From assembly GCA_932294295.1 (NCBI GenBank), contig OW028579.1:1071085-1135084 (forward strand): a stretch of 64,000 nt of DNA, written 5' to 3'. Source of the stretch: Alitta virens. Its lineage: Eukaryota > Annelida > Polychaeta > Phyllodocida > Nereididae. Made by a program: the position numbers and the translations under genes. The notes beneath the pieces are model-generated. The model saw nothing but the letters and a program-made list of their open reading frames with translations, was not told where the DNA came from and searched no databases. Positions 14,379-26,663 of this stretch are shown piece by piece (position 1 is the stretch's first letter; the number at the start of each line of letters is the position of its first letter).

Positions 14379-14384
14379 AATAAA
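14379..14384 (+). terminator. Candidate PEX19 polyadenylation signal (distal)
   Basis: AATAAA about 1.08 kb after the PEX19 stop codon and before HPS6. It is an alternative to the signal at 13915. Confidence 0.4.
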
Positions 14385-15269
14385 TTGTCTGGAAGACTTT
14401 CTGAAATGTAAGTGACTTAAGTTATATTTATTAGAATAGGGAAGACTACCTGCATGGAACCGTCTGTTTCATTTTTTCTATTACCTAGAGCATCAAACAA
14501 ATGATAGAATAAAAAAATTTATCTGACACCCAGAGAATGTTCATCAATCCCATAGCGTCTTGTGGCATGACATACAGGATGATGCCCCATGCTGAGAAAA
14601 ACATAAGGTTTAAATATATCAGTATGTGCTGCCATCATTGGCATGTGGGTACCATGCATTGGCTTTTGCGGCACGAGTTAGCTTTCAGATTGAACAAACA
14701 TCTTTTGGTGTTTTTTTTAAATTTGATTATTTAATTTTTTTCATCTCAGAAAGAATAGGCTAGGTACTATCTTAAGTTGGTCCCCTCCTCCGGAGTGTTT
14801 GTGTTATGAAAAAAACGCACGCTAGGGGATTGTGTCGTATCGGATAGACAATGGTAGAGGGCGCCACCGTCAGCGGTAATTTGTTGGTTATCTGCATTTG
14901 TACAAGGATTTTGTGCACACCAGAACTGATCAGACTTGTTTGTTGCTGTGCTTAGTTATACAACTTGTTTAATAATTTGCCAAAGCTGTTGTCATTGTTT
15001 GAATAGCATTGAAATTAAAGTTATCGATAAATTTCAACACTGCTGAATTCTGAAATGCTTCGCTGTCATTGACTCGGATTGAGTGCACACGAGTCACAAG
15101 ATGCTGTTGTGAATTTCTCAGGTAAGCTAACTGATGAATTTCAGCGAAATTACGAGATTTGATGGATGACAACTTGAATTATGTTGGTGGTTGTTGTAAG
15201 GTATACTTGTAATTACATAGATATATGGGGGTGATAAAAGAAAGTCCCAGCTCAAGAACGCTCTACAGG

Positions 15270-15345
15270 TGTACAGTCAAAACGGCCTATTACCAAAACG
15301 GCCCCTAGCCTAAACGGCCCCTTACCAAAACGGCCCCCTATATAT
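15270..15345. repeat. Short AAACGGCCCC tandem repeat
   Basis: Four spaced copies of the core AAACGGCC, alternating with linkers such as TTACCAAAA and TAGCCTA. It lies between PEX19 and HPS6 and is non-coding. Confidence 0.7.
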
Positions 15346-16095
15346 GCTAACCCATGTGATTTGATAAACTGACATTTTGAAATCCTTGACAATGAGGCCT
15401 ATAACCCTCATGTAATTTAGAATGTTAAACATTTTGAATGGCGCAGTAAACCTGGTGCTAGGCAATATATAACTACTATGTCAGTCTATGAGACAGTGAT
15501 TTATTTATATGATATTCAATATTATGAGATGTGTTCACTGGGGATGCTATAGCATAGAAATGAGATGTATAATATTTGGATTAGTAGTTCTGGAAGTAGT
15601 ATTTAGTTAGTATATTCAATATACCCCAAAATAATGAACAAATGAGAAGAGTGGTATTTTTTTATTGACAGACTACAAGTCTCCACCCCCTGTGTTGCAT
15701 TAATTGCAATTGTTGCATTAATTGCAATTGATCCCATGATGAAATAATAAATGGATTATGCTACATTTTGAAGTATAATGACAGATAATGTCTTGCAGGA
15801 TGCAATAAAAACATAATTATAAAAATAATGTCAGAACGTTTTTTTGTGATTGTCAGTGACTTATTGCCCTTAGATCTACAAATTACTTTATCTGGATATA
15901 CCTTTTAAATCTGATAATTACTGATTATGAAGGATGTACAAATTTTCAACGTTGTATTGACATTTTCAATGAACTATGAAAGGTTGATAATGACAATTTG
16001 CATTTGCTCAGCAGCAATACTGTGATTTGTCTTTCTGCCGAGTGGCATAATCTGGTTATGAGAAGTTGCTGTTCTTTATATTTGCAGAAGTAAGT

Positions 16096-18342
16096 ATGAA
16101 CTTCAAGCTGTTTGAAACAGAGAAAGTACAGATAACTGAAGCCTCTTCATTTGGAAGTATACTCTTGGGGTCTCGCAAGGAGGTAATGACATTTCATGAG
16201 CAGCTTTACCCTGCATCTAACCAGAGATAATCTCTGATATCTCTGATCTAACATTTCAACCACAAAGGATATCTTTCCTAGCCAAGTGCTAGGAGATGGG
16301 GTTATTGCTGCTGCCTGGGTTCTTGTTAATGCTATATGACAGACAATATATATGTTAAAATAGTTAATTGTTTGATAGCAATGTACATTGATACCGATTG
16401 CCAAATTGTCATTCTATATTATTGCAATATCATAAACACAGATGAAGAAAGTGTGTGCACATTTACCAATATGGTTGTATTGAATGTGCTTTATACTGTG
16501 AGAAATAAAATCCAATCCAAATGTTAAATGCAGGAGTTTAATTTGCATTTTGATAACTTGCATTATATGTACTCCATTTTGCAGACTTGGTCAGCCATCA
16601 CTGACCCCTCTTCTTCTTCATCTATTGACCGAGTATTTTGGTGTGCTGGTCATCTCTCTATTTCATTTAATGATGGTCAAGATCTCATTACGTTTGATGC
16701 TGTTCCTGAAGATTTGCAGGTAATCTAAATTTGTACATGTGGCCGGCCGTCTGTTCTGAATGTTTATTCATAACCGAATTGTCTTATCTTTAGAACTCTG
16801 TCATTTATACGGGTTTGTTACATGGTAGTTTATAAATTTCCTTGTTCCTTTTTCAAAATTTTGTATTTTTATGACAGGGATCTCAGCAAATAACTGACTT
16901 GTGTCTCGATGTCAAAGGCTCAACAAAGAAGTTGCTTAATTTGTGGCATAATCAGTCACGAAACATTATCTTGGTAGGTTTGTATTATATGATTCATAAC
17001 AAATGTTTTACTCAACTTCATGATTTGTGATTTAGCTGTTATAAGATCTTAACATCAACTGACTATGTGCAATGTGACAATTACATATAGGATTGTTTAA
17101 TGTCATGTACGATGTGATTTCTTTGCAGTTGTACGAAGATGGTGAATTAACATGTTTCAATTTTGACCCCAAATCTTTCACTTGGAATGTCGTTGGAAGT
17201 ATAATTGTGACAGCCACCAGGGGGGCAAGTGTGCAAACTGCATGTTTACACAGTGGTGCCATCTACTGGACTGAGACAACAGCGCAGAAAAATGAGTTTC
17301 ACTTGTGCTACAGGACATTACCTCAAGGTAACATAAAGGTTTCCTCCAACAACGTTTGCTAATAAATTTTTGGAATGCACAAAAGGAAGACATAAATTTA
17401 TTTTATTTTATTTGCAGATGGAGATGATTGGAATCTTCTTGGCTTTAGTCGTCAAACCACTTTACTGAAAAAATGTCCTACATCTAATTTATATTCCTCA
17501 TCTAAAGGTCTTTTAATATGGCCTAGGTAGGTATACCATTTCAGTTTATTTGTTACGGTATGAAAATAGATGTCCCTTAAAATAAGTTTGGGGATGCATG
17601 TCACACTTGGAAGTCTGTCTCAGTCTATGAGCGTATTTCGATTAAGGTACACGGCTTACTCGAGTTTGACTGGCTAGAGTTGGCTGGAACGAGAAGTCAG
17701 GTGGGACAATTTACTCGACACCCATACTCTCGACTTTTGCCGAAGTAAACGGAAACGAAGCACAACCGGTAGCTAAATCATTCAATAGCTCCTCAGACCC
17801 CCTGGTGTTTATTTTAATGAACAGTGGCACTTGTCACTCGGGGCAAGGAGGCTGCAAGAGCATCCTGCCTTGGCACCCATGAGCCAATTTACACCAGTGT
17901 CACAAGAGTTTCAGTATTGAATTCGCTGTATCAGTCACTGTGAAACCATACTATTCAGATATATTCTACAAATTTGCAACAAAGGGCAATGCTTGGGATT
18001 TCCGTTGTACTTTATTTATAACCTTTCATGACATCCATATCCTGTCGAATAAAGCTGATAAGGAAGAAAAAACAGTATGCCACTTGTTTATATGTTTGGG
18101 CACTTGCAATACTTACATTTTTTACTGCAACTTTTCCTACTGCAGGTGGACGAAAGGTCCTGCAATCTTCCTGCTTTGGAATAGTGCAGACACCTTGTTA
18201 CAGGTGGTAACTCCAATTGTAGGTGTCGCATATTCAGAAGTTGTAACAGGCCCTGCTATGGATTTTACCAAGTTGGTGTTGAAAACTATGGCCAGTTGGC
18301 ATGAGGTAGGCACCCACTATACTCAAAATATTTGGTGTGATT

Positions 18343-18378
<36 letters not shown>

Positions 18379-21300
18379 TCATTTTGGTAATTCTTGGGTA
18401 ATCCAACCGTTAGTTTTTTATTTAGAATTTCAAAATCTAGCATTGTCAATAATTTTTTTATTTTCAGTGGCCTGGTAATTCAGCTGTTTTTTTTGTAAAA
18501 AAGTATTAGTGCAAAATATGAGGATATCATTCTTTGATACAGGTATCTCCTATAGGATCTTGGGTAGCAGTGAAACAACAACAGACATCAAATGATCGAC
18601 AGTATTTCCTAACGCATGATGGATCCCTGATATGTGTCAGTGATGCAATTGATCATGTGGTTGACCTTGAAGAGCTTGAAAACGACTTCCTTGATTGCAT
18701 GGTCGTCAGAGGATTTGTAATAGCAGTGTATTCCAGCTGTGCGAGGTATGTGACGGCATGATATATTTAGTCTGTCGGGGGAAATCTCTTGATTAGTTCT
18801 CTCAAATAAGGCATATAAGTTGATGATTTGACGCGTGCCTGTCTCCAAACAATTAATGGTGTCGCCAGAGGTAAATTTGTGAGGCCAATGTGTGACGTCG
18901 TTAATTGTTTGGAGACAGGCATGCACCAAACTACGCGTGACTAACATGCCCTATTCAAATTCAAAATTTAGAAGAAAAAATTTTGCAATATATACATAGT
19001 ATAATATAATCGCAATTTATTTATTTTTTGCAGAGCGTGGAGTCTGGTCACTGGAAAACTTGTCCAGGTTATTTACGTCTCAGAATTACTTCTCGGGTGC
19101 TGGCTGGGTGGTGCCACTGTATCTGTCAGTGGCCTCTATTGGGCAAAAGGAATTTATCGTTTAAAGGTTTGTATTACAAATGTGCTATAAAAAAATGTCT
19201 GCTGCTAGAACTTTATGAGTAAAAGGTGCATTTTATACTGTTTGCATTAATGAAATAAATAATGATTAATTAGTTTTAAAACATTCTGGGTTTATTTATT
19301 ACACTAATTGTAAGTTTGATAAAATCATTCAGTATTTATTTATTCGTCATTTCAATTGTAAGTTAAATGAATTTTTTCATCACAGTTACTGAATCAGGGA
19401 GACCGTGTGAATCTGAAAGGCATTCAAGAAAAATCTCCGCAAGAACGTTCTTGTAGAGAAAGAACCACAAAAAGGAACCCAGAGGTATTGATTGGAATAT
19501 CGTAAAGTAAAACATATTTCTGACAAATATATGTGATCTGACTTTCCCTCACTACATTGTATCAAAAGTTCTGTGAATTATCGGTCTCAAAATTATTTCA
19601 GAAAAAAAGGCCAAGAAGAACAGACGATTCCAAGCTGGAAATGAGATCACCAGAAATTTCTGAGATGTCTGCTTCACTTAATTCTTTTCTGGAGGAGGTG
19701 AGGAGGAGCACTGTTTCACAAAACACCAGAGGGTGACTTGCTATAAATGCAGTTGCGTCCATACATTATAAAGTATTGAAGTATTATCAAACAAAAGTCT
19801 TAATGTGACTAAGTGGTCAGTTCAGAAAAAAAGTTGTAATATTTTGATAGTTATGAATAGAAGACTAATCGTTGACTACATAAAGAACTTATGTGCTCTG
19901 CAAAATTTTTCTGTGTTGTAATTTTATAGAATGTAATTTTTGCTGTTTCCAGACTGTAAATTTGAAAGACGGGGAAGGAAAATTGAATAAATTATTGGAA
20001 ATCCACAAATCCTTAGCACCACCCTTAAAACAAGATTTAGGTTCGTGTAAGATTCTGAATCTTTTTCTTTTCACAATAATTTTTTTTCTTCTAAGGTATA
20101 TAAGCTAAACTAATGACATTCCGTCTATCTTTTGGAATTTTTATTTAATCAACTGAAGTCATTAAGTAATTTCAGTGTACTTGACCTGTAGTTATTCAAT
20201 GCTTCAAAGCATCACAACTTGTAGTTCTCTAGCTGTCTATGTTTTATTTTGGTGTACAAATGACTTCTGCATGGCTTGCACTGGCCCATGTGACACACAT
20301 TATTTCTTGACTTTTCACCTCTTTTCGTTTCAGATCCCTTGATCAATAAATTTCAGCTACTGCTACTGAACAACATGGATTCCGCTGACATCAAGGTGAG
20401 GTTAATTTATAAATAGCTGAATAGATGCTCAGAGAACAGAACCCTACGTTGGTAAAAATTTTTATGGTTGGTCAGTTATTTTTGGATAATTGTGGTGCTT
20501 GGGAAAACCATTTACTTATTTTTCTACCTGATATTATTAGTTTCAGCACGAGGAAAATCCTTTGGATTCGCTCGTCTCAACATTACTGAACACAGAATGC
20601 CCTCTTTCCACCTCATTTATATGCAGTTGTTTAACGACTGTGGCACGGGATCATCCTATGCAACTTATCCAGGGTATTGATGAGCATCTCGGCAAGAACC
20701 AAGAGGATGGTAAGATAGAGAAAGCCTCCAATTTTTCGTCTCTTTCAGGTGACATTCAGCTTAGATTTAATCTGTACACAACATCCAACGGAAAATTTAA
20801 CAGTTGGCCTTTAATAACATCTTATGTTCATTCTGTACAAAAAAAATTGGTGTCCCTTTATTTGTCTCAACATACTGTGCCGCAAGATGGCCAGTGGTCA
20901 GTTGGAGTATTAGTTTGTAGCTCACTTTATTGTTTTCTCTTTCAGATCTGACAAATGAGCAAAAGACAATGTGGGATTTCCTGCTGAATATCAGTAAACC
21001 ACCGTTGGAAATATTCAAGACCATATGTCGATTGAAATACTTGAAGACACCAAACGAACTGGTATGAACACCAAAGTTTTTTTTTGCTAATCTTCAATCC
21101 CATCTATTTTGAATCATTTGGTTTCACGGCAGTCTTTAAGCGATACTGGCAGTGTATTTAATTTTTGCCATCTGTTCACTTTCAGAAAGCCTTTGTTGAC
21201 ACAGCCCTACACATTAAAGAGAGACATTTTGAGTTGTTTATTTATGACAATCCGTCGTACATCTTCAGCCAGATTGGGAAATGCCTCCCACCTCCGTCCC

Positions 21301-24300
21301 AGTCTCTTGATTATACAGGCGCAGCAGTCGTACTGATGCAGCTACTTGTGAAAAGGTATGTTGTAATGAGAGAGCTCGAGTAATGCTTACTTTACAGCTA
21401 CGGAGTCTTATAAATCCACCATGTAATGCAAAATTTATCAGACTGGATGTTTTTTGCTTATACAGATTGACAGTTGAGTCACTTATTGTTCTAACTATGC
21501 TGCAAACAAAATAGTTTTTCAAAAATCTTAATTACAGTTTCCTGACTTTATCCTAAAAATAATATCATCTTATTATGGTGCGTCAGCAAACGCACCATCT
21601 TGTATTTGTGGTTGGAAGGGTTTACATGTAATGCTTCCGGTTTCCCATTTTTCTGGCGGAAAATTTGAACTTGCATGTTATTCCAATGGTGCTACTTTGG
21701 CGGAAGGCTCAAGCATGTATTAAGCATATATGCACTCAAAGTACGGACCTGTGGGTGTTACCAAACTGTTGTGAAGGCCTTCAGTGTCTTTGGCACTGAT
21801 TTCTGGGCTAATCTATCCAGTATATTTCTAAAAATCATTTTATGTGCACGCTGGCCGCTCGTTCATGTTTGTGTATTTCCGCCATATTAGTCAAAGCCAC
21901 AACTAAATGCCAGGGGCCGCCACTGTCTTATGCTGAAGTATACCGTGTCGCCCTCTGGTGTTTAAATCGCAGTGTGATGCATAGTGTCAATCTGGATTCT
22001 GGACTACAGGTGACATAGTGTCAGTTTAAAATTTTTAAATATTTCTAGATTGTAATTCTCAGCAGTTTATGGTTTTTAAATAATGAATGCAATATCATCT
22101 TAGGCTTCCTTTTTTGTAATTGTGACAATTAAGACAATGACACCATGCAATATATTGAATATATATTTTATTGACACGTTTAAAATCATTAAACCATAAA
22201 ATTATAAATCAAGGATATTACTAATGGTCTAAGGATCAATATAATATGCAAAAAAAAAAAAAAGAGAATTTCATAGTACTTAATGATATTATATAATTTG
22301 ACATCAAGAGTTAATAATTATTTCTTTGTGTCACTTGTGATTAACACAATGATGGTCAGCAAGGTCTTGCCCAGTTGTAATCTACATGCAGTTGATTGCA
22401 TTGTATTTTACCAATGATTTGGCATGCATTAATAGCATTTTAACTAACAAAATCGGCATGTTAGTAATTATATTCTATATATATTTTATTAAATATATTT
22501 CCTATAATTTTTATTCTATCTTAAGGTAGTCTTAAGGTACATGTACACAAATCTAGCAAATATATATATTAAAAATATATAACACAAACAACACAAACCT
22601 TTCATTTTTATACAAAAAAGGTGGTATTCGGGGTCGAAGCCAAAAGACGATGGTTACGCATGTATATGTATTGCGAATTTCTTGGACGTAAATACGAATA
22701 TAAATTATCAAGTTTGGTGGCGAAAATGTAAAGCAAGAAATGTTGCCAATTTCCGCTTCATAGAGAACACAAAAGCATGCATTTAACCAAATCAAAAGCT
22801 GAGATGTCAAGTTATGGGTGGTGAATGAGTGAGTTTTAGTCCTATCCAACCAATTTGTAAACATTAATATGTTAAAGATTTATCTAACACAAGACAGCCC
22901 ACTATAATACATGCACTAAAAAAGGTAAAATATTTGTTTGCCATTAAGACAGAAAGAAATCAAAATAGAAAATACTCACTTTGAGGCAGCCAAATAATTG
23001 AATGGGTGGACTTGGCATGTCTACGCGTCAAAAGGTGTTTAACTTGTTTTCTGCAAATATTTTCCCAATTGTTTATAGCTGCTTTTCGTTCTTCCATTAA
23101 CTTTTAGATCATGCCTTTCTGCTCTACGCACCATTTGCGCATTTGCATGGGCTCTAGTTTTAAATATCAGTAACCTTACAATTAAAGTGGACGTACATTG
23201 GTAATTCAGCTAAAAATGAAAAATAAATTTTTACAGTTGGTTAAGCCAGCATTTGTTACTGTGACAGTAAATATATGATGCATGTATGAAAGAATGATCA
23301 ACATGATCAAACGTATTTCTCCTTTAGTTTGATAAGTACTGCCATTTTTTTTTTCAGTGGGGACAGAGCAACATTAAAAGAAACGTTGAGCTTAATTGGC
23401 GCTGAAAAAAACTGGCAACTTGCAATTTCTATTTGTGATGAAATGTCAAAAGAAGCAACTATGGGAAATCATCAGCATCTTTATTATGCGCTTCTTGCAG
23501 CTTTAGAACAAGTAAGGGAAAATGCTGAATGTGGCCTGTGCAATTTGTTAAAAATGAAAGTGTGTGTTAATCCGCGATAAGCATTTTGTTATCAACATGG
23601 TTTTTCTTACAGGCAGATATTTTATCACAGTATCAAGACAAAGTATTATCGATGGCCCCAAAAAATTTAGGGTAAGTTTGAATTTTAAATCTTGCAGATT
23701 ATCTGCGCTCATTGTTGAAGTTAGCTAAAGGTTGCCATATAGTTGGGGCATTGGCTTGTTAATACACTAGCTGCTCCTCTGAAGGTCTGCTGGATGTCAG
23801 TCACTTGTTTGGTGGTGCCTTGTACTCGCAAATGCTACTCAAGTGTCTTTGCTGGGGCAAGTAAAAAGACCCCACCCATGGGGTAAATGTGTAACATGGT
23901 GGAGATCCCAAGCCTTATCTCATCATTACATCTGCCTCTGGCAGCTGGGCAATTAAACTAACTTAACTTTAGACAAACAGAATTGAGAAAAAACAATATA
24001 GAGACAATGCAGTTTAATTGTGTCTAGTAACAGAATTTTGAAATTAAATTTTATTAATTCAGGCTTTTAATGATAGCATTAACTTACACTCTTGGTTATA
24101 AATAAGGAATTTCAATTGAACGGAATCTTTAAATATATTACTACGTTAGCTATTTGAATTAAATTCAGCATATTTCTTGTTTTTCCAGAATGTCTTCAAT
24201 TCTGGACATCATTGAAAAATTTGCCAGAAAGTCATCTACAAATAAACTGTTTTCTAGTGAGCAGATATTGACTGTTAAAAATTTACTGGATTTTATTCAA

Positions 24301-24318
24301 CAAAACAACAGCATTTGA
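16096..24318 (+). CDS. HPS6: HPS6 (BLOC-2 subunit), 18 coding exons
   Basis: The exons are 16096-16182, 16585-16719, 16878-16973, 17129-17327, 17418-17526, 18146-18305, 18543-18745, 19034-19166, 19386-19484, 19602-19697, 19953-20040, 20334-20395, 20547-20709, 20946-21061, 21186-21355, 23358-23511, 23613-23671 and 24189-24318. All have GT/AG borders and join in phase to 752 residues (human 775). HPS6 joins HPS3 and HPS5 in BLOC-2, which acts in traffic to lysosome-related organelles. The match is strongest in the beta-propeller-like N-terminal half: exon 6 AIFLLWN and VGVAYSE resemble the human VLLIWSP/LGLSYSK region. A basic, low-complexity insert (KKRPRRTDD, exon 10) precedes the helical C-terminal half. 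The start is the first ATG of the first recognisable exon; an upstream non-coding exon is possible because an acceptor-like TTTGCAG lies just before it. No propeller repeat count was attempted. Confidence 0.85.
18836..18921. repeat. 21-bp perfect inverted repeat in HPS6 intron 7
   Basis: The arm TGCCTGTCTCCAAACAATTAA (18836-18856) is matched exactly by its reverse complement at 18901-18921, across a 44-base spacer. An outer ACGCGT/ACGCGTG pair extends the symmetry. It is probably a small foldback element. Confidence 0.85.
21574..21597. repeat. Hairpin ATGGTGCGT...ACGCACCAT in HPS6 intron 15
   Basis: A 9-bp perfect stem encloses six bases. It could be one end of a mobile element lying in the 2-kb intron 15; the other end was not found. 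Confidence 0.6.
23765..23960 (+). repeat. SINE remnant in HPS6 intron 17
   Basis: It shares GCAAGTAAAAAGACCCCACCC, GGGGTAAATGTGTAACATGG and CATCTGCCTCTGGCAGCTG-like blocks with the other SINE copies in this window. The tRNA-like head is missing. The ends are approximate. Confidence 0.65.
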
Positions 24319-24426
24319 TATTAAAAGCCTATTCAATAATTCAGCAATATTGTTGATTTCTTGCTGACTAGTCTAGCCTGCTTTTTTTTAACAGACACGT
24401 GAGATGTGTCACCATGCATTTAAACT

Positions 24427-24432
24427 AATAAA
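24427..24432 (+). terminator. Candidate HPS6 polyadenylation signal
   Basis: AATAAA 109 bp after the HPS6 stop codon, the first such signal in the 3' flank. Confidence 0.6.
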
Positions 24433-24808
24433 TTTGATAAAAATGTATGGGTAAATACAAATGTTCCAGTTCTAGAAATAGTATATTGCTATAATATATT
24501 TATATACTACACATTTTTTCATTGTGCCATGTTTGTCACGCACTACCGTCATATATATAATTAGGCCAATATTTATCTTCATTGCTTTATTTCCTTATGT
24601 GCGTTCAATCTTATAGGGGAAATAATAAGGATCCATTGAAGGACACGCTGTCGATGCAATAGAAATTATTACTTGTCATATACTTGGCCTGGTAGGTTAA
24701 GTTTGTAAACATATTGAATGTTGATACAGCGAGGTCTTACAATAGTGGATTTTCACAGAAAGTTCTCTATATTTCCACCAGGTGGCTATGACAGAATACA
24801 GCAATTCT

Positions 24809-24845
24809 ATTGGCTGAAAAAGTTCCCGCCCTTGGCTGTGATTGG
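24809..24845. promoter_or_regulatory. Paired inverted CCAAT boxes around an E2F-like site
   Basis: ATTGG at 24809-24813 and again at 24841-24845 (inverted CCAAT, 32 bp apart) flank TTCCCGCC at 24823-24830, an E2F-type core. NF-Y pairs with about this spacing are known from cell-cycle promoters. No gene is placed on either side, so this is a candidate only. Confidence 0.35.
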
Positions 24846-25993
24846 CAGAAGCAAAGTGCATCCTAGCAGCAGTTTTTTTTTGTGCATTTTAATGTATAAT
24901 TGACATCTCATCGTTCAGCTGATTTCTGTTATTTCCCTGAAAAAATTATATAAATGGAATGAGTTAGTTATGACCTACTATGTCTGAAAGCAAAATGAGT
25001 AATAAGAGGGGAAGAAAGACTTATGTCTTGCTGAATTCAGGGCTGCTCAGTGAAAAGACTCTATTAAGATTACCACATTTTATGACCACCTCAATTTTAA
25101 GACAACTCTGTTGGGTCGCAAAACACTGATTGCATGGTATTAAGGTCCCCACAAAACACACTACACTTTGATCCAACCGAGCAAGATCACTTCTTTGAAT
25201 CTCAATCCTGGGTGATCTTAATCATAAGTGGTTAAATTTACCATGAATCAGCTCTGTATATGAAGAGAGTACTGTAAATCTCATGGGTGGTCTAAATAAG
25301 GGGTGCTGGAAGGTGGCTACACCAAGGGGAAGGGGAGGGCTAATCAGAAGGCCGCTTATGTATTTGATCAGCCAAGCCACAATGATGTTTTAATATCAGC
25401 CAAGTTTGTACAGTGTACTTTGAATAAAGACCTTTAGGTTACAAGAGATTTTTTATATTCTCATTAACAAAGTGAATAAGAAGTGTATAACTGATTTAAA
25501 TCTGAAAATTTGAGCAGCCTCCACAAAAAGGTGACCTCCACAGGGGCCATATGCAAGTTTTAAATTAAGACTTAGTTTTAGTGTGGTTTCACTAGCTGCC
25601 TGTCTCTGTCATATTTCGCGAAACTTATTGATTTATTTTTTAATTAAGTGGGCAAATAATCAGAGTGGGCAAATAATCAAGAGTAAGTGGGTAATTAATC
25701 TATAACAGTTTGACAAAAACAATTGATGTGTAATACACTGATAACCAGAAACAGCTAAAAACATGCAACATATGCATGTTACCAAGGTCATGCACAGTGA
25801 TAACTTTGAAAGTTCATTATTGATGATTTTTAAGGAATTAAAAATTGTACGTATGTTCAGAAGAACTTAGAATTGATCGATGTCATTGAGATCACTGGAT
25901 ATATTTAAAACATTTTTAAAACGATTTGTTATACATTGTTATATTTGGCTATGTTAGGAATGTTTTAATGTAATTCAGTGGATCGATAGATAG

Positions 25994-26115
25994 ATACTGA
26001 CTGATTGACTGACTGATTGACTGACTGATTGACTGACTGATTGACTGACTGATTGACTGACTGATTGACTGATTGACTTGGTGGCTGACTAGGTGGCTGA
26101 CTAGGTGGCTGACTA
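25994..26115. repeat. 12-bp minisatellite (TGACTGATTGAC type)
   Basis: The first part is built from alternating TGACTGAT and TGAC units with a 12-bp period. It then passes into several copies of a second 12-bp unit, TGGCTGACTAGG. An open frame across the array on the minus strand is a by-product of the period being a multiple of three. Confidence 0.9.
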
Positions 26116-26399
26116 GCTGGCTTTAACTTACAATGACTGACTGCATATGATAGAATTATAATACATGTATTATAAAATATAGAAACTTTAAAATGAAGGC
26201 TAAAAAATATGAAATTGCATGACCAATATGATGACAGTTTTTGGTGAACTGTCAGAATGTGAATCAAATTTATGGTGTATGAGTTTATGTGCATTTAATA
26301 TAGCATGCAAAAAGGTTATTGCATGCTGTAAAAGTGGCAAGGTTAGCATAATTACATGTGGAATATTTTAAAGTGGAAGTTTCTTTACTTAAAATACGA

Positions 26400-26547
26400 A
26401 ACCCAAAACCACTTTAGGACTCGACATCGTCGGGTTCAATTCATCGTCGATAATATAATTAAATTAGCGTGGCTACCACAGCGCCGTCTACCGTATCACT
26501 CCTTCGCGCATGCGCGCCAACTCCCAGACCGCCATATTTTGATTTGA
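26400..26547 (+). repeat. Left inverted terminal repeat of the DIRS element
   Basis: It starts AAACCCAAAACCACTTTAGG and runs to CCATATTTTGATTTGA. It is the near-perfect reverse complement of 31726-31877. The outermost bases (26377-26399) are not part of the inverted repeat but are matched in the internal complementary region. Confidence 0.9.
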
Positions 26548-26663
26548 CGAAGAAGATTGACACGCTCTGCAAAGAGCTAGGGTTCTTATAAGTCTTTTTA
26601 ACACATATTTATGGTATATTTCACAGCCGGTTTCCTGGGAAAACTATCTAACGAACGTTTAGT

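Larger units (their letters stand above)
24319..26376. other. Intergenic region between HPS6 and the DIRS element
   Basis: It holds an HPS6 polyadenylation signal (24427), a CCAAT/E2F-like cluster (24809-24845) and a minisatellite (25994-26115). A 49-codon frame at 24980-25129 is too short and unmatched to call a gene. Nothing else is recognised. Confidence 0.55.

Noticed and set aside
25965..26294. 109-residue frame on the minus strand rich in SVNQ repeats
   Set aside because: It is the read-through of a 12-bp minisatellite, whose period is a multiple of three.
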